Source: Carnegiea gigantea (taxonomy: Eukaryota; Streptophyta; Magnoliopsida; Caryophyllales; Cactaceae). From it: a stretch of DNA of 64,000 nt. Below are positions 1 through 12,793 of the stretch, one piece after another. The position numbers were made by a program, and so were the translations under genes. Location of the stretch: the NCBI GenBank assembly GCA_029747015.1, contig JAKOGI010002239.1, forward strand, positions 62,001-126,000, read 5' to 3'. The notes beneath the pieces were generated by a model. It was not told where the DNA came from and made no database searches. It saw only the letters and a list, made by a program, of their open reading frames with translations. Each line of letters starts with the position of its first letter. The stretch's first letter is position 1.

Positions 1-1005
1 TTGAAAAAAAATAATAATAATTTTCTTATTATAAATAATGCATGATATGAGTTTATGCTAGGCTTACTTGCTTAAAAATTTTTGTTTTCTTAGCTATTTA
101 TAATTTATTCTTCTATGAGTGAAGATTTCTGAGCATACTAGCTGTCATTCAAAGAAGTCTGAATTGATCCTCATATATCTCTTTAATAAGTAACTGTCAT
201 GATTGTTCATCTTATTTGATCATGCATTATATCTGCTTCAGAGGTAGTAAAATGACCTAACCCATTTCCTAGACTATTGAATTAGCAGAATAATTTTAAA
301 AAAAGGGGAAAAAAAGCGAGTCAAAGTCAGGAATGACAAGTACCCATTTGAGGTATGAGCTACTGGGTGCCACCCTTTGAGATAATACTGCTACCGGAAA
401 ACTTGCTTCCCATACTAGTGAGTCAATAAAATAAATAAAGATAATGATGAAAATAAAATGTTTGCTTTAGCACCACTATTCGGGTGAGTGTGAGACAGAG
501 AGTGTTTAATTTCTAAGACTCTATATGGACCTCGAATATGTGCGCAAGTGGAGTTTGGAAAAAAAAAAAAAAAAAACAGAAGGAGAAGAAGAAAAAAAAA
601 ATACAAGGCAAGTTTAGAATCAATTTCAATGAGTTATTCATTCCAGTTTAATTGTCCCTATAGCCATATCGTACCTCAATTTTTCTTACGTAAACGTTTT
701 AGACCTCTTGATCAGTGTATGTATACTTAGAAGAGATGGATCATTATTGATCTTATTGCTTCATTAAGGAAATGTTATGAGGTTGATGAAGAAACTCTTT
801 GATGGCAGTTGGATGTCTCGTAGTTATTCACTTGTTGGAAGGAAAACTAATTAATTTTCAATAAAACTGTTTTTAAAGCAAGCCAATGCCTAGTATGAAT
901 ACCATACTTATGCAGGACTTTATATGAAAGAAAGAGGGTTGGTTTTTAGATCGAGTCTAAGATTTCTTTGCACGAGGACGTCCAAGGTCTAAGTGTGGGG
1001 GAATT
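1..1005 (+). other. 3' non-coding end of an Athila/Tat-like retrotransposon
   Basis: No long reading frame is present. The stretch has the look of the non-coding 3' region of plant Athila/Tat elements. It ends in a purine-rich tract (991-1005, AAGTGTGGGGGAATT) directly before a TG-starting LTR. A run of about 18 A lies at 557-574, followed by a purine-rich GAAGAAG stretch. The class is inferred from the polypurine tract and LTR junction, not from protein similarity. Confidence 0.5.
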
Positions 1006-2270
1006 TGTTAAGTCAAAAATCATGCATTATTTTAATAATTATTTTGATTATATTGTATATATTATTTCGTCTAATTTACTTTATTTTATGTATTTTTTAG
1101 ATTAAGCGTTAATAAAATAAAAAGGTGATGAGAAGACGTGGAAGTTTGGATTTTACATGCCAAGCTATCAAGTCAGTCCAAAAATAATGATTTATGGAAA
1201 AATATTACTTCCATAATGATTTATTTGGCATAGGATTACAAAATTATTACTCCTAATTGAAGAGAAATTAGAAAACTTGCAAGAGAAGGAGTTTAAAGAA
1301 GAAAACCCTAATAGCTAATATTATAAAAACCCTCTTCTCTACTTCTACATCTCACATCCTCCCTCTTCTCACTTAATATCATCATCATCCTAAATATTAT
1401 AGTCACTGCCACACCCCACACCTAATCTTCTTCTCAACCTTCACGCCAAGAGATCATCACCATCAAAGTCATCACGTAATGTTAAACTATTGCTCTTTTT
1501 TTTTAATTTCTATTTTTTTAGTTTAGTTTAGCGTTAAGCATGAAATCTTTTGTTAATTGTTGGAATTTTATTTATAATATACATGAGCAATTCCCTTGTA
1601 CTTAGTATAATCGATTTGAAACCTTGCTAAATTAATTATTTTGAAACAAGTTTCATGCTTTATTATCTAGTTGATTTTTATTCATGATTCTATAACGATT
1701 AGTATCTATTATTTATAATATTCGTATTATATTAATTAGAATGCATGCTAGTTAGTTTAATATGAATTCATATAATAGTTTAAAAGATTTTAATATGTAA
1801 AAGTTATAGTCTTTTAGGCATTAGTATCACCCTAATTAATCATGGATGGCTCAAGCCCATCTCTTTTAATTAGATAATTGTTATAGACATTTATTAAATC
1901 AATTTACTGGTAAATTAGTTACAAGGTATTAAATGATATTTTTCTAATACATAATGCTCTAGTTTGATTAAATTCTTGCGCTGGTATGAGGGTTATCAAC
2001 ACTAGTAGGGTTTATATTAGGGTTGGACCTAAATAAATCATAATATTAGGAAAAATGGGGAAGATCCGCTAGTGGTTGTCTTCTACAGTCTAACTCATGA
2101 ATATATCAATTTGTGTGTTGATGATAAATATTAATTTGCATGGTGGATATAGATTATGCTGAGTATTTTTCATAAATTTAGTATCTTTGATAATTATTTG
2201 TTGCCTTTTAATTAATTTATTTGGTTTGTCAATTTTAATTCTTAAATTTATAAGCTTTAATATAAAGTTC
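1006..2270 (+). repeat. Athila/Tat-like 3' LTR (right end uncertain)
   Basis: It begins TGTTAAGTC immediately after the polypurine tract at 991-1005, as a 3' LTR should. An A/T-rich promoter-like site (ATTATAAAAACC near 1318) is followed by a C/T-rich leader-like stretch, which fits a U3/R boundary. I cannot see a clear CA terminus or a target duplication. The right boundary is only where the texture changes near a C tract at about 2276. Confidence 0.45.
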
Positions 2271-3655
2271 GTTTACCCCCCCCAAAAAAGAGTAGTCTTT
2301 AGGAGTGTCTTGGTGATATTATATCAGTTAGATTTTGATTTTTAGTGTGATTATAATTTTCAGATTTAATTTATATTCTGTTTTGTGATTTATTTATCGG
2401 TTAGTTAGAAATTAGGTTAAAAATAGTTGCTTTTGTGGTTTTTTATTTTTTAATCCATTCTAGGGTTTATATAGTGTCCTATTCAGCCTCTATTTAATTT
2501 CTGAATTTTTCGAAATTATTTAATACATTTTTAGAATTATTTCGTGAATTGGATATGTGCCGGTTTTTATTTTAATAGATCTGAAAATCACATTTTTAAC
2601 TTTAATTTTATGTTTTTAGGGTTTTGTTAAGTCCAGAAAATTATATCCTAAAATCTGGGTAGTTTTGTTATTTAATTCCGTATTTATATTAGTGTAGTTT
2701 ATTTTTTTCTCTTGTTTTAGATTTAATTTTTTGTTTCATTTTATGGAGTTAATTTTCTGTTTTAATTTTTCTGCAATTAATTACATATAATTTTGGAGTT
2801 ATGAAGTCAGAATATTAATTTGGATTACATTTTATAATTTTTAATATTAATTTTATGCTCGTTATTTTCTGTTTTAATTTTTAATTGAATATTATGTTAT
2901 TATTTCTATTTTTTTCCAGAATATTTAGGATAGCTATTTACTGTTTTATTTACAGAATTAAATTTAGAATATGTACGAGCAATATTAAGTATTTTTTCAG
3001 ATTTTTATTTATTAAGTTTGATTTATTTTAGAAACACAAAAAGAAGTTATAATAAATTAGAGTAGTAAAATTATTTAGAATTAAACTAGCTTTTTGACAT
3101 AATCTTTCCTCGTGAGATCGATCGCTACTTTCTTATGCTATAAATATTATTTATAAATCAAAGTAGTGGTTTAATTTGTAACTCTACGATAAGCTATACA
3201 CCATAGCTCATTTCTCCATTGTTTTGTGTTTTCAAACTAATTTGGGGAAGATGAGACAACTTAAAGTTGAATCAGATTATGCAGAAGCGAAGGGTCCAGG
3301 AGAAGTAGGCTAGAGCTGTGATGGCTAATTTTCCATCCTAGTTGGTCATTTTAGAGGGCGTGGAACCGGACTTATGTTATGGGCATTATTGTAGCCGCCA
3401 TGAAATGTAAATCCATTTTGGGCACAATTAGGTAGTTATGTTGTGCCTACTTTGAAATATTTAATAATAGTCTAGATCTTGTTTGGTGTAAATATTGTAA
3501 ATGGTGGGTACTGCTTATTTGGATGACTATACATCTTTATCTGCATCCTTGTCACTATAAGATGGCGGTAATGCCCTAGCTTGATAGCGCATTTTGTTTA
3601 CTCATAATGCATAGTAAGAAGCGTGTTTAGAAGGTGATTAAGCTAGGGCATTACA
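2271..3655 (+). repeat. Decayed LTR-like sequence ending GGGCATTACA
   Basis: AT-rich DNA without reading frames. Its last part (about 3545-3655) resembles the end of the solo LTR at 16227-19593: a CCTTGTC...GGCGGTAATGCCC segment and a terminal GGGCATTACA compare with CCTTGTCC...GGACGGTAGTAGCGCC and GGGGGCATTACA there. It abuts Ogre-like coding remains at 3656. The left end is not resolved and no target duplication was found, so it may be truncated. Confidence 0.4.
3568..3654. repeat. 15-bp perfect inverted repeat near an LTR end
   Basis: GTAATGCCCTAGCTT at 3568-3582 is the exact reverse complement of AAGCTAGGGCATTAC at 3640-3654, with a 57-bp loop. The right arm overlaps the terminal GGGCATTACA of the LTR-like remnant. 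It could be an LTR-terminal fold or a very small terminal-inverted-repeat element. I see no flanking target duplication for a separate element. Confidence 0.6.
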
Positions 3656-4393
3656 ATCAGGTTGTCCCATCCATGCTACACCCAAATGAGAAGATGTTGA
3701 TAAAAGGACAAGTGATCACCTTTAAGGGCTATGATCTGTGTGCCACCGTTACTAATAAAGGGCTGGAACTGGAAGTATAGCACAATCACAATGATGAAGA
3801 ACCTATAACTTTAAAATAGTAGCAGTCCTTGAGAAGCATAAAGCTCCATTTGGCTTTGATCCCAATTTGAACTTGAACATAAATGCTATTCTAAAAAAGT
3901 TAGGATACTTCCCATGACAGGCTATAAGAAGAGGGCACAAGGTTGAACCACTTTTCCCCTAATTCAAAAGTAGAATACATATTTGGTTTTGGACATTAAC
4001 CCATTGTAAAAGAAATAGTCCAAACTAAGCAAAAGGTGCATGCTCGCAAAACTGTTGCAGCGAAGGAAGATCAAGGATATTGCATGATAACAACTTACCT
4101 GCATATTGTTAATGGACAATTCCTTTAAGAGGGAGATAATTTTATGTTATATAGTTTCTTAGAACCCCACTGCAAAAAAAAGGGAATTTGTGTCCCTAAG
4201 ATGGAAATCTTTAATGACTGTTAGTTGTTAGAAGAAGAGGCGCTTGCCTCGACAAAGGACCAGTGCTGACAAAACAGGGTCCATCTGGTAGAAAGTAACA
4301 TCTTTTTTATCTTCTTCGGGAAAGATCATAGGAAACAGGATGACCCAACTATTGTTTTGTCCCTTGTCATGTCAAACAATGGCTTTGACTCGG
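3656..4393 (+). pseudogene. Ogre/Tat polyprotein fragment, G-patch-like region (piece 1 of 3)
   Basis: Broken plus-strand coding remains. One frame reads KGQVITFKGYDLCATV and another stretch reads FGFDPNLNLNAILKKLGYFP. These resemble the region between gag and reverse transcriptase of Ogre/Tat elements, including the glycine-rich G-patch-like part, from family knowledge. Stops and frame changes occur throughout. The piece ends at the target site of the long-LTR element at 4394, and the same element seems to resume at 14656. Confidence 0.5.
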
Positions 4394-6671
4394 TGTAACA
4401 CGCCCAGCCCCGAGGGCCAGGAGCATTACGTTTTCTTACTTCCTACTTAATTTCTGGGGTGAAACGGACAAAATTTCTCATAAAAACTGACCATTTCTAG
4501 GCTAAAAGCCTTACAATAAACCCTTGCAATCAACGGAACTGTAAAACACTCTAAAATAAGCTTAGCGGTTACACGTTGGAATTCATAAGTCAATGAGCAA
4601 CTCGCTCGTAGTACATCAAACAATATAGTTTACTAATAAAGAAGAAATGAAAGATACAACTTAATGGTTCACACAACCGGAGTATTAGGGTTTACATCCC
4701 CAAACGTAACCAACTTCAGCTAAAAAGACAATTGACAAATTAGATGGTTGGCTTGCATGGCCGTACAGAGTGACTGCTAAATCCAATGCACTATATGAAA
4801 CTAGAATACTTGTTTACATACATTTACAACTAAGAATACATTCTATAACATCATTAAACAGTAAGGTCAATCCACTTGGGCACTCATTACTCTCTTTTGA
4901 GCAAGGGTAACTTCCATTTGACATAAATGAGTGGATTTCTGCCTGTCACAAGGAAAACCTCAGGAAAAAGGAGAAAGAGTAAAGGGATGAGCAACCACAC
5001 GCTCAATTAGTACTCCCCGACCCCTTAAAACAAAAACCGTTATAGGCAATAATACGATTAATAACCACATGTCATGTGCTTATGTATTACTATTGTATTA
5101 GGCAATCATAGTCCCTGAGGATGCATTGTTACCCCTAAACTTCATTCTGGCTATTCAAGCTCATTCTTAGGTCCCTAAATAACCAAATACCTTTTAAAAC
5201 TGGGACCCCAAACACATAAACAAGCAATGAGGGCTAAGCACTGAACTTTCATTCATAGGTTATGCACATTCAAAGCTTAAATGTTTGATTCATTAGGCAC
5301 ATAGCCATGCCTTACTTGAATTTTCATTCAAACACTCATTTATAAGATAAGCACTGAATATACACAAAGATCTTCTTTTCTTCTCTCTGAAAACACTTTA
5401 TTCAACCTCTTGAGTTAGCTACATATCACACATTTAAGCAATACTATTATCGTGTTGAATGACAGAGAGTTTTCATTAATTCCAACTATAGGTTATGTGA
5501 CACATTACATGAATCATGCTTTATCTATCTAATTCACTTATGTGAGATACTTAAACACATGGAGTAAGGATCATACAAGGAGCTTTCTTTCTCATAACAT
5601 GCACATTTAAACTTATATGCACGATGCATTATAAGGAAATGGCCATACTTCACTTAGAACTTCATTCATAAGATATACACAAGTTAAGCACAGGAAGCTT
5701 ACTTTCTTTTTCTGAAAACACTTCATTTTAGCCTCTTGAGGCTCACATTCTTTAAAAGAAATCTCTTTTGAAATGGTCCTCTAATGACCCTTATAAGCTT
5801 TTCGAATCTCATTCGAATTTGGCATCTTTAGGGCCCTTAATAACTTTCTTTCCTTGAAATACTTAAAGATGGCGAAACGCTAACTACTTTTTCTCTTTAA
5901 CTATGAAATACTCTGGGCATAAGATCATCATAAAGTGTTGGTTGGGAGAGATCTACACTCAATCCTAGTGAGACCAGCTCACACTAAGCTCTTACTCCTG
6001 GGATGGCAACTGAATTGGACCTTAACCCTCATCAGAGTCTCTAGGGCTTCCCAGTACTAGGAATATTCCCCAGGCTAGGGATTCCCCCGTACAAACAGGT
6101 TCACTCCCATGGGATTCCCCCGTTCTAGTGAGTTCACTCCCATCTTATTGTCCCTAAGCATGATATCTTAGCCAATTTCAAGCATATGGTCATAACGGTT
6201 AATAAGTTTGCTGCCTCTCACAGCGAAATCCTTTTTCATGCAATGCACTCTCTTTTTTATTTAAACTCCTTAGGGATTCTCCCGTTCTAGCAGGTTCACT
6301 CCCAAAACTCTATTTGTATACTTAGAATAGGCTATTGATCGCTAATAGTTATAGATACTATTAGCTACAACCATGGAAACCTTCTTTCTCAAACTCACCC
6401 TCACTCAAACGCTTCATAATCAACTTAGCAGAATAAGCCACACATGGCCTCGCAACCCACACGATTGTGGTCAATCACAACCCAAGCTCCCTCCTCACAC
6501 AACACTGACCACAAAGAACCTCAAAGCTCTCATTAGTTCATCCTCAAGCCATCCAACTTCTAACTCGGTTTTTAATTCCATAGCCATAGTATACTATCAT
6601 AAAAGCTAAATGAAATAGCTACGTATAAACTTATCGAGCGAGCAGCAATCATCCAGCGGCTCGGTAAAACA

Positions 6672-6851
<180 letters not shown>

Positions 6852-6899
6852 ATTGCACTGACTAAAATGATGTGCTTAACGAACTGAAACAAACTAATA

Positions 6900-7560
6900 G
6901 GACGTGAAACTAGCTTGCATTCATATTTCACAATTAGGAAGTAAGCATACCAAGTTTAAGTCATTTTCAAGCATAATTTCACTTAACTTAACAAGCATGG
7001 ATTTAAGGCATTCTTAGTTCTTTTTGAAGTTACTTTCAAGCACAAATTAACTAACTTAACAAGCATCGATTCAAAGCAATGAGCATGCACAATTCGTGTC
7101 ATTCTTAATGCATAGTTTAGTCGTGTTAAGGCTTACATATCTGTTTTAACTAGCCAGGTTGTTAGCTCATTTCAAGGACTACTATTACACATGAGTTAAC
7201 TTACTTAACATGCATCGATTTGAAGCGTGCTTAGGTTGTTTCAAGGCCACTTTTAATACGAACTAACCCAATTAGCATGCATTAAATATTGGCATTCTTT
7301 GTTCATTTTGAAGTCGTTTTTGAGCATGAGTTAGTTAACTTAACCGGCATCGATTTGAAACATTCTTAGGTTATTTCGAAGCCACTTATAAGCATGTATT
7401 AACTAAACTAACATATATCAATTTGAAGTCATTTTCAAACATTATTTAGCTAAACTAATATATATCGATTCAAAGCATTGTCAGGTTATTTTGAAGTCAC
7501 TTTCGGCATGAATTAACTAAACTTAACATACATCAATTTAAACTAAATTCAGCTAAAATA
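6900..7560. repeat. Degenerate tandem sub-repeats (about 60-70 bp) in the left LTR
   Basis: A recurring phrase of the form AAGCAT.. ATTAACTAACTTAACA.GCATCGATT..AAGCATTCTTAGGTTATTT..AAGCCACTT appears roughly ten times with drift. It has a matching block in the right LTR at about 12880-13500. The unit length was judged by eye from the spacing of the ATCGATT and TTAGGTT words. Confidence 0.7.
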
Positions 7561-7899
7561 AAACATGCATAATCTCAATTAATCTTACTAATCCTGAACT
7601 GACATGCCTTACAACTTAAGAGCTAAAACATTTTCAAAATTAGTAATATTTTGGAGGCGAGGAACGCCCACCTAGAATCCATGCTAGAGGACCTGATTTA
7701 GTGGTTTTTGGGGCTGAATTTGGACACTTAAGGACCCAAAATTTGTCCCTCTTTGTTACTACTCTTAGACCCAAAGCAACCCGACATAAACCTGGTCTTA
7801 GCCCTTTGTCGTTACTGCTACTGGTGGTAGCCGGAAAGGGGTTGCGGGGCAAGGGTGCGATGACCGGTCGTCGGCACACCGGCATTATGGTCTCCTCTT

Positions 7900-7902
<3 letters not shown>

Positions 7903-7947
<45 letters not shown>
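7903..7947. repeat. (CT)n microsatellite
   Basis: An almost pure CT run that on the minus (element) strand is a GA tract directly downstream of a TATATAA box. The right LTR has only a short CT run at the same place (about 13830-13849). Confidence 0.95.
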
Positions 7948-7950
<3 letters not shown>

Positions 7951-7953
7951 ATA
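7947..7953 (-). promoter_or_regulatory. Candidate LTR TATA box, minus strand
   Basis: On the element strand TATATAA is followed at once by a long GA tract, a plausible core promoter with a GA-rich leader. The neighbouring DNA (7960-8130) is GC-rich compared with the surroundings. The equivalent place in the right LTR (13849-13862) lacks the TATATAA word. No transcript evidence can be drawn from sequence alone. Confidence 0.45.
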
Positions 7954-8327
7954 GTGGTTGTGTCACGGTGGAGGAGATGCAGGACCGCTGTGGGTAGCCG
8001 CCGAACAGAAACTACCTGCCGCCGGATCCGCCACCTACGCGCCGGCTCTCGCTCACCTAGTCTCTCTCTCTCTCCCTCGTGTGGTTTTCCGGGGAGCGGA
8101 TCGCGGGGGATCTCAGAGGCAGAGCCCTCCCCCTCTTGTGGTTTTTTTTTAAGAAAGAAACAAGGCGCTTCGGCCGCCTTTTACCCATTTCTCTTTTCTT
8201 TTCTTTTTTTTGTGATGTTTTGGTTGTTCTAATTAATCATCTAACATTACTCAACCTAGTTTTCGTACGTCTTCAATCTAAATTCAAACATTAATACTAA
8301 TGTTCGTCGATTTTTCATTCCCAAATA

Positions 8328-8340
8328 TGTATATATATTA

Positions 8341-8402
<62 letters not shown>
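8328..8402. repeat. (TA)n microsatellite
   Basis: A nearly pure TA array in the left LTR, with an expanded and interrupted counterpart at about 14238-14383. Confidence 0.95.
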
Positions 8403-8406
<4 letters not shown>

Positions 8407-8668
8407 GTTCGATTCGATAAACAATGAAAGTAATTCTAAGGTTGACAACCTAATCGTATCGGGAAACGACTAAATTAACTATCGGCATAAATTAGCACGA
8501 ATTAAACTCAAAATCAATAATAACAATAATAATTCTTTTTAATAAAATTATCGTTCACATAAGCATATCGATAATAATTTAACTTATATGGTTAATAAAA
8601 ATACGAATTTTATAACGTAGAAGGCAAGATTGTTAGCTTCTCGTAAAATAAATAATGCAGGTCTTACA

Positions 8669-8683
8669 TTCTCCCCCTTAAAA
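8669..8683 (-). other. Polypurine tract of the LARD-like element
   Basis: On the minus strand it reads TTTTAAGGGGGAGAA and abuts the TGTAAGACC start of the 3' LTR. This is the expected plus-strand priming site. Confidence 0.75.
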
Positions 8684-10376
8684 GAATTGCATCCTCGAAA
8701 TTCTAAAGCTAAGTTCAGTCATGCCTAGAATGTACACACCCAAACCATGATCTATGCGGTAGGTTTCCAAAAGGGTTCATTTTGCAATCATTGCATCTTT
8801 TAAATTGGAAGAAAAAGGCTTATGGTATCCAGTCTTTTTCTCGCCAATCCTCTTCAAACATCTACTCACTCTATTTAGGCGCCGAGGGCAAATCGCATTA
8901 AAGAAGGGCAAATGAGTTGGCATGGAAACCATATTGAGCTTGTTTTGAAAATGAACACAGACCTTCGAATATCTAAACTCAATTCACATAGTAAACAACA
9001 ACTCTATGTATATGCACTTATGAGTGGGCATCTAAAGGTGTGACAACTGGGACAATGACATCTCAAGGTTATATACTAGTGGTATCATTCTAAAACATGA
9101 ATTCGAGTCACCTTTGGGATCACAATGGTTAACTTAGAGATTCCTATAACACATTAGAATAATAGGAACGTCACATAGCACCACATAGCATCATTTAAGT
9201 GCAATAGCGTCACATAGCATCACATAGTATTAGCAATTCAGTGTTCTTAAGCCTAGGAGTTGGAAGTAATATGAAATCACCGAATACGTGTATAGCAAGC
9301 AATTCACCAAATGAAAGCATATGTGATCGACATACCTATGTTTTTACATCAATTCCAGCTACCTTTTAGGCATTTCATTCATGGTAAGTTAGACATGACA
9401 TGTCAAGGTCATATGAAGGAAGTCAACTTAGTCAGAACTTAGTCAGGTTCATCAAAAGGCATGAAGAAATCAGATCGCTCTAAGGTAAAATCAATTGATC
9501 AGGAAGCTACCACATCGCACTTAAGTAGTAGAGACATCATATTACATCACATTGACAATGAAGGAACTTGGAGTAACACTCGAATTCACATTGGCATCAC
9601 GTAAGGTCTACAAGAGCACTAAGGATTAGAACCATGAATAACATGAACTAGCATAACATGTCAATAGGAGCAACTTTGAAAAGGAAATGTTAAGGCAAGG
9701 ATACGTGAATGCAAGTTTCTGTGGTCGCCTCATCATACTTTAAATACGTGTGTGCAGTTATTCAGCTATGTCACGAGATCAAGAAATTCATGGAATGTGG
9801 ATAATGACTCAAAGGTCATGCCATGCTGCGAATTAGAAGAGTTAAATCATTTGGATAACTAGGTCACATGCCAAACCCAACTTAAGTCAAGCAGACGCCA
9901 AGAAGTGCAACAACTCATTCATAAAATACACATAGCTCGTTATGAATAACGAACCTAAATAACCATATAAGTTTCTATGGGCATTAGACCGTATATAATG
10001 CCATAGCTATGTCTTAAAGCATTCGGGCTCCTAGTAGCTTCCCACGAAAAGACATCTAGGCAAGTATATATGAACGTAACCCTCATTTAAAACCTAAGGT
10101 CGAGGTTATGCCTAAACTATTTAGAGTTAGCCATTAATCAACTAACAGGGGGTAAGAACAATGGTATTATTGGTATTATGGATATACATTAAGGTTTGCA
10201 ACACATTCGGCTTAAAAAGGTAATTGTGGAGGTCCGAGGAATTCCTAGTACCAAGACTTATTCCCTAGGCTAGCATCATTCATATCATATTATCCAAAGC
10301 ACATTATTGTAAACGCATTCCTAAATAACTAAATAAAATACAAGACTCAGGTTGCGGCCTGTGGTCACATGACCTT
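8684..10376 (-). other. Non-coding internal domain of the LARD-like element
   Basis: About 1.7 kb with no reading frame of useful length and no gag, protease, reverse transcriptase or integrase motif on either strand. Short local repeats of the word CACATAGCATCA occur near 9170-9230. If the element was ever mobilised, this part would carry the packaging and dimerisation signals (inference). Confidence 0.65.
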
Positions 10377-10388
10377 GCTCTGATACTA
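10377..10388 (-). other. Primer-binding site, tRNA-iMet type
   Basis: On the minus strand it reads TAGTATCAGAGC, one base different from the common TGGTATCAGAGC complement of initiator tRNA-Met. It lies three bases from the LTR edge at 10392, which fixes the element as minus-strand. Confidence 0.85.
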
Positions 10389-12726
10389 TCTTGTAACACC
10401 CCCAACCCCTACGGCTAGGAGCGTTACGTTTTCTTACTTTCTACTTAATTTCTGTAGCACAACGGGCAGAATTTTTCCTAAAAACTGACCATTTCCAGGG
10501 TAAAAGCCTTACAATAAACCCTTGCAATCAACGGAAGCATAAAACATTCTAAAATAAGCTCAACAGCTACATGCCGGAGTTCATAACCTAACGAGCAACT
10601 CGCTCAGAGTACATTAAACAATATAGTCTATTAATAAAGAAGAAATGAAAGATACAACTCAGCGATTCACACAACCAGAGTATTGGGGTTTACATCCCAA
10701 AACGTAACCAATTTCAGCTAAAAAGACAATTGACAAATTAGATGGTAGGCTCGCATGGCCAGACAGGGCGACTTCTAAACCGAATGCACTACATGAAACT
10801 AGAATACTTGTTTACATACATTTACAACTAACAATACATTCCATAACATCATTAAACAGCAAGGCCACTCCACTATGGGCACTCATGACTCCCTTTTGAG
10901 CGAGGGTAACTTCCATTTTACATAAATGAGTCGATTCTTGCATGTCACAAGAAAACTTGGGGAAAAGGGGGCAAAAATAATGGGATGAGCAACCACGCGC
11001 TCAGTGAGTATTCCTCGACCCCTAAAAACCAAAACCATTACAGGCAATAATACCATTAATCGCCACATGTCACGTGCTTATGTATTACTATCGTATTAGG
11101 CAATCATAGTCCCTAAAGACGGGTTGTTACACCTAAACTTCGTTCTAGCTGCTCAAGCTTATTCTTAGGTCCCTAAAAGACCGAATTCCTTTTAAAACTA
11201 GGCACTCAAACACATAAGCAAGCAATAAGGGCTAAGCACAGAACTTTTATTCATAGGTTATGTACATTCGAAGCTTAAATGTTTGATTCATTATGGACAC
11301 AGCCATGCCTTACTTGAATTTTCATTCAAACACTCATTCATAAGATAAGTATAGAATATACGCAAAGATCTTCTTTTCTTCTTTCTGAAAATACTTTATT
11401 TTCCTCTTGAATTAGCCACATATCATGCATTTAAGCAGTACCATTATCACATTGAATGACAGAGTTTTCGTTAATTCCAACTATAGGCTATGTGACATAT
11501 TACATGAATCATGCTTTATCTATCTAATTCACTTAGACGAGCTAGTTAAACACATGAAGTAAGGATCATATAAGGAGCGTTCTTTCTTATAACATGCACA
11601 TTTAAACTTATATGCACGATGCATTACAAGGAAATGCCCATACTTCACTAGAACTTCATTCATAAGATATGCACAAGTTAAGCACAGGAAGCTTACTTTT
11701 TTTTTCCAAAAACACATCATTTTAGCCTCTTGAGGCTCACATTCTTTCAAGGAAATCTCTTTTGAAATGGTCCTCTAATGACCCTTACAAGCTTTTCAAA
11801 TCTCATTCAAATTTGGCCTCTTCAGGGCCTTAAAAACTTTCTTTCATTGAAATACTTAAAGATGGAGAAATGCTAACTGCTTTTTCTCTTTAACTATGAA
11901 AATACTTTGGGCATAGGATCATCATAAAGTACTGGTTGGGAGAGATCTATGCGCAATCCCAGTGAGACTGCTCACGCTATGCTCACACTCCCAAGATGGC
12001 AATTGAATTGGACATTAACCCTCGTCAGAGTCTCTAGGGCTTCCCACTACTGGGAATGTTCCCTAGGCTAGGGATTCCCCCGTATAAGCAGGTTCACTCC
12101 TATGGGATTCCCCCGTTCTAGTGTGTTCACTCCTATGTTGTTGTCCCTAAGCATGATATCTTAGCTAATTTAAAGTGCATGGCCATAATGGCTAATAAGT
12201 TTGCTCCCTCTCACAGCGAAATCATTTTTCATACAACGCACTCTCTTTTTTATTTAAACTCCTTAGGGATTCCCACGCTCTAGCAGGTTCACTCCCAAAA
12301 CTGTATTTGTATAGTTAAAATAGGCTATCAATCGCTAATAGTAATGGCAACTATTAGTTATAACTATGAAAACCTTCTTTCTCAAACTCCCCCTCACTCG
12401 CAAGATGAACCTCAATCACCTAAAAGGGAAGGGAGTTTGCACATAACACATTCAAACACTTCATAATCAACTTAGCAAAATAAGCCACACATGGCCTCAC
12501 AACGTACACGATTGCGGTCAATTACAACCCAGGCTCCCCCCTCACACAACACCGACCACAAAGAACCTCAAAACTCTCATTAGTTCATCCTTAAGCCATT
12601 CGACTGCCAACTTGGTTTTCAATTCCATAACCATAGCATATTTTCATAAAAGTTAAATTAAATAGCCACGCATAAACTTACCATGCGAGCAGCAATCATC
12701 CAGCGGCTCAATACAGCATATATAAG

Positions 12727-12728
<2 letters not shown>

Positions 12729-12775
<47 letters not shown>

Positions 12776-12793
12776 TATATGTATATGTATATA
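12729..12793. repeat. (TA)n microsatellite
   Basis: A TA array with a GTATATGTATAT end, the shorter counterpart of 6672-6851 in the other LTR. Confidence 0.95.

Noticed and set aside
708..3660. A single LTR from a TGTATG at 714 to 3655 with ATCAG on both sides
   Set aside because: ATCAG precedes TG at 714, but a polypurine tract and another LTR start (1006) lie between, so the match is most likely chance.
7640..8294. Several frames of 60-108 codons in the GC-rich block of the left LTR
   Set aside because: Low-complexity Arg/Glu or Ser/Leu from the GA/CT tract and GC-rich LTR. No domain, and the other LTR copy breaks them differently.
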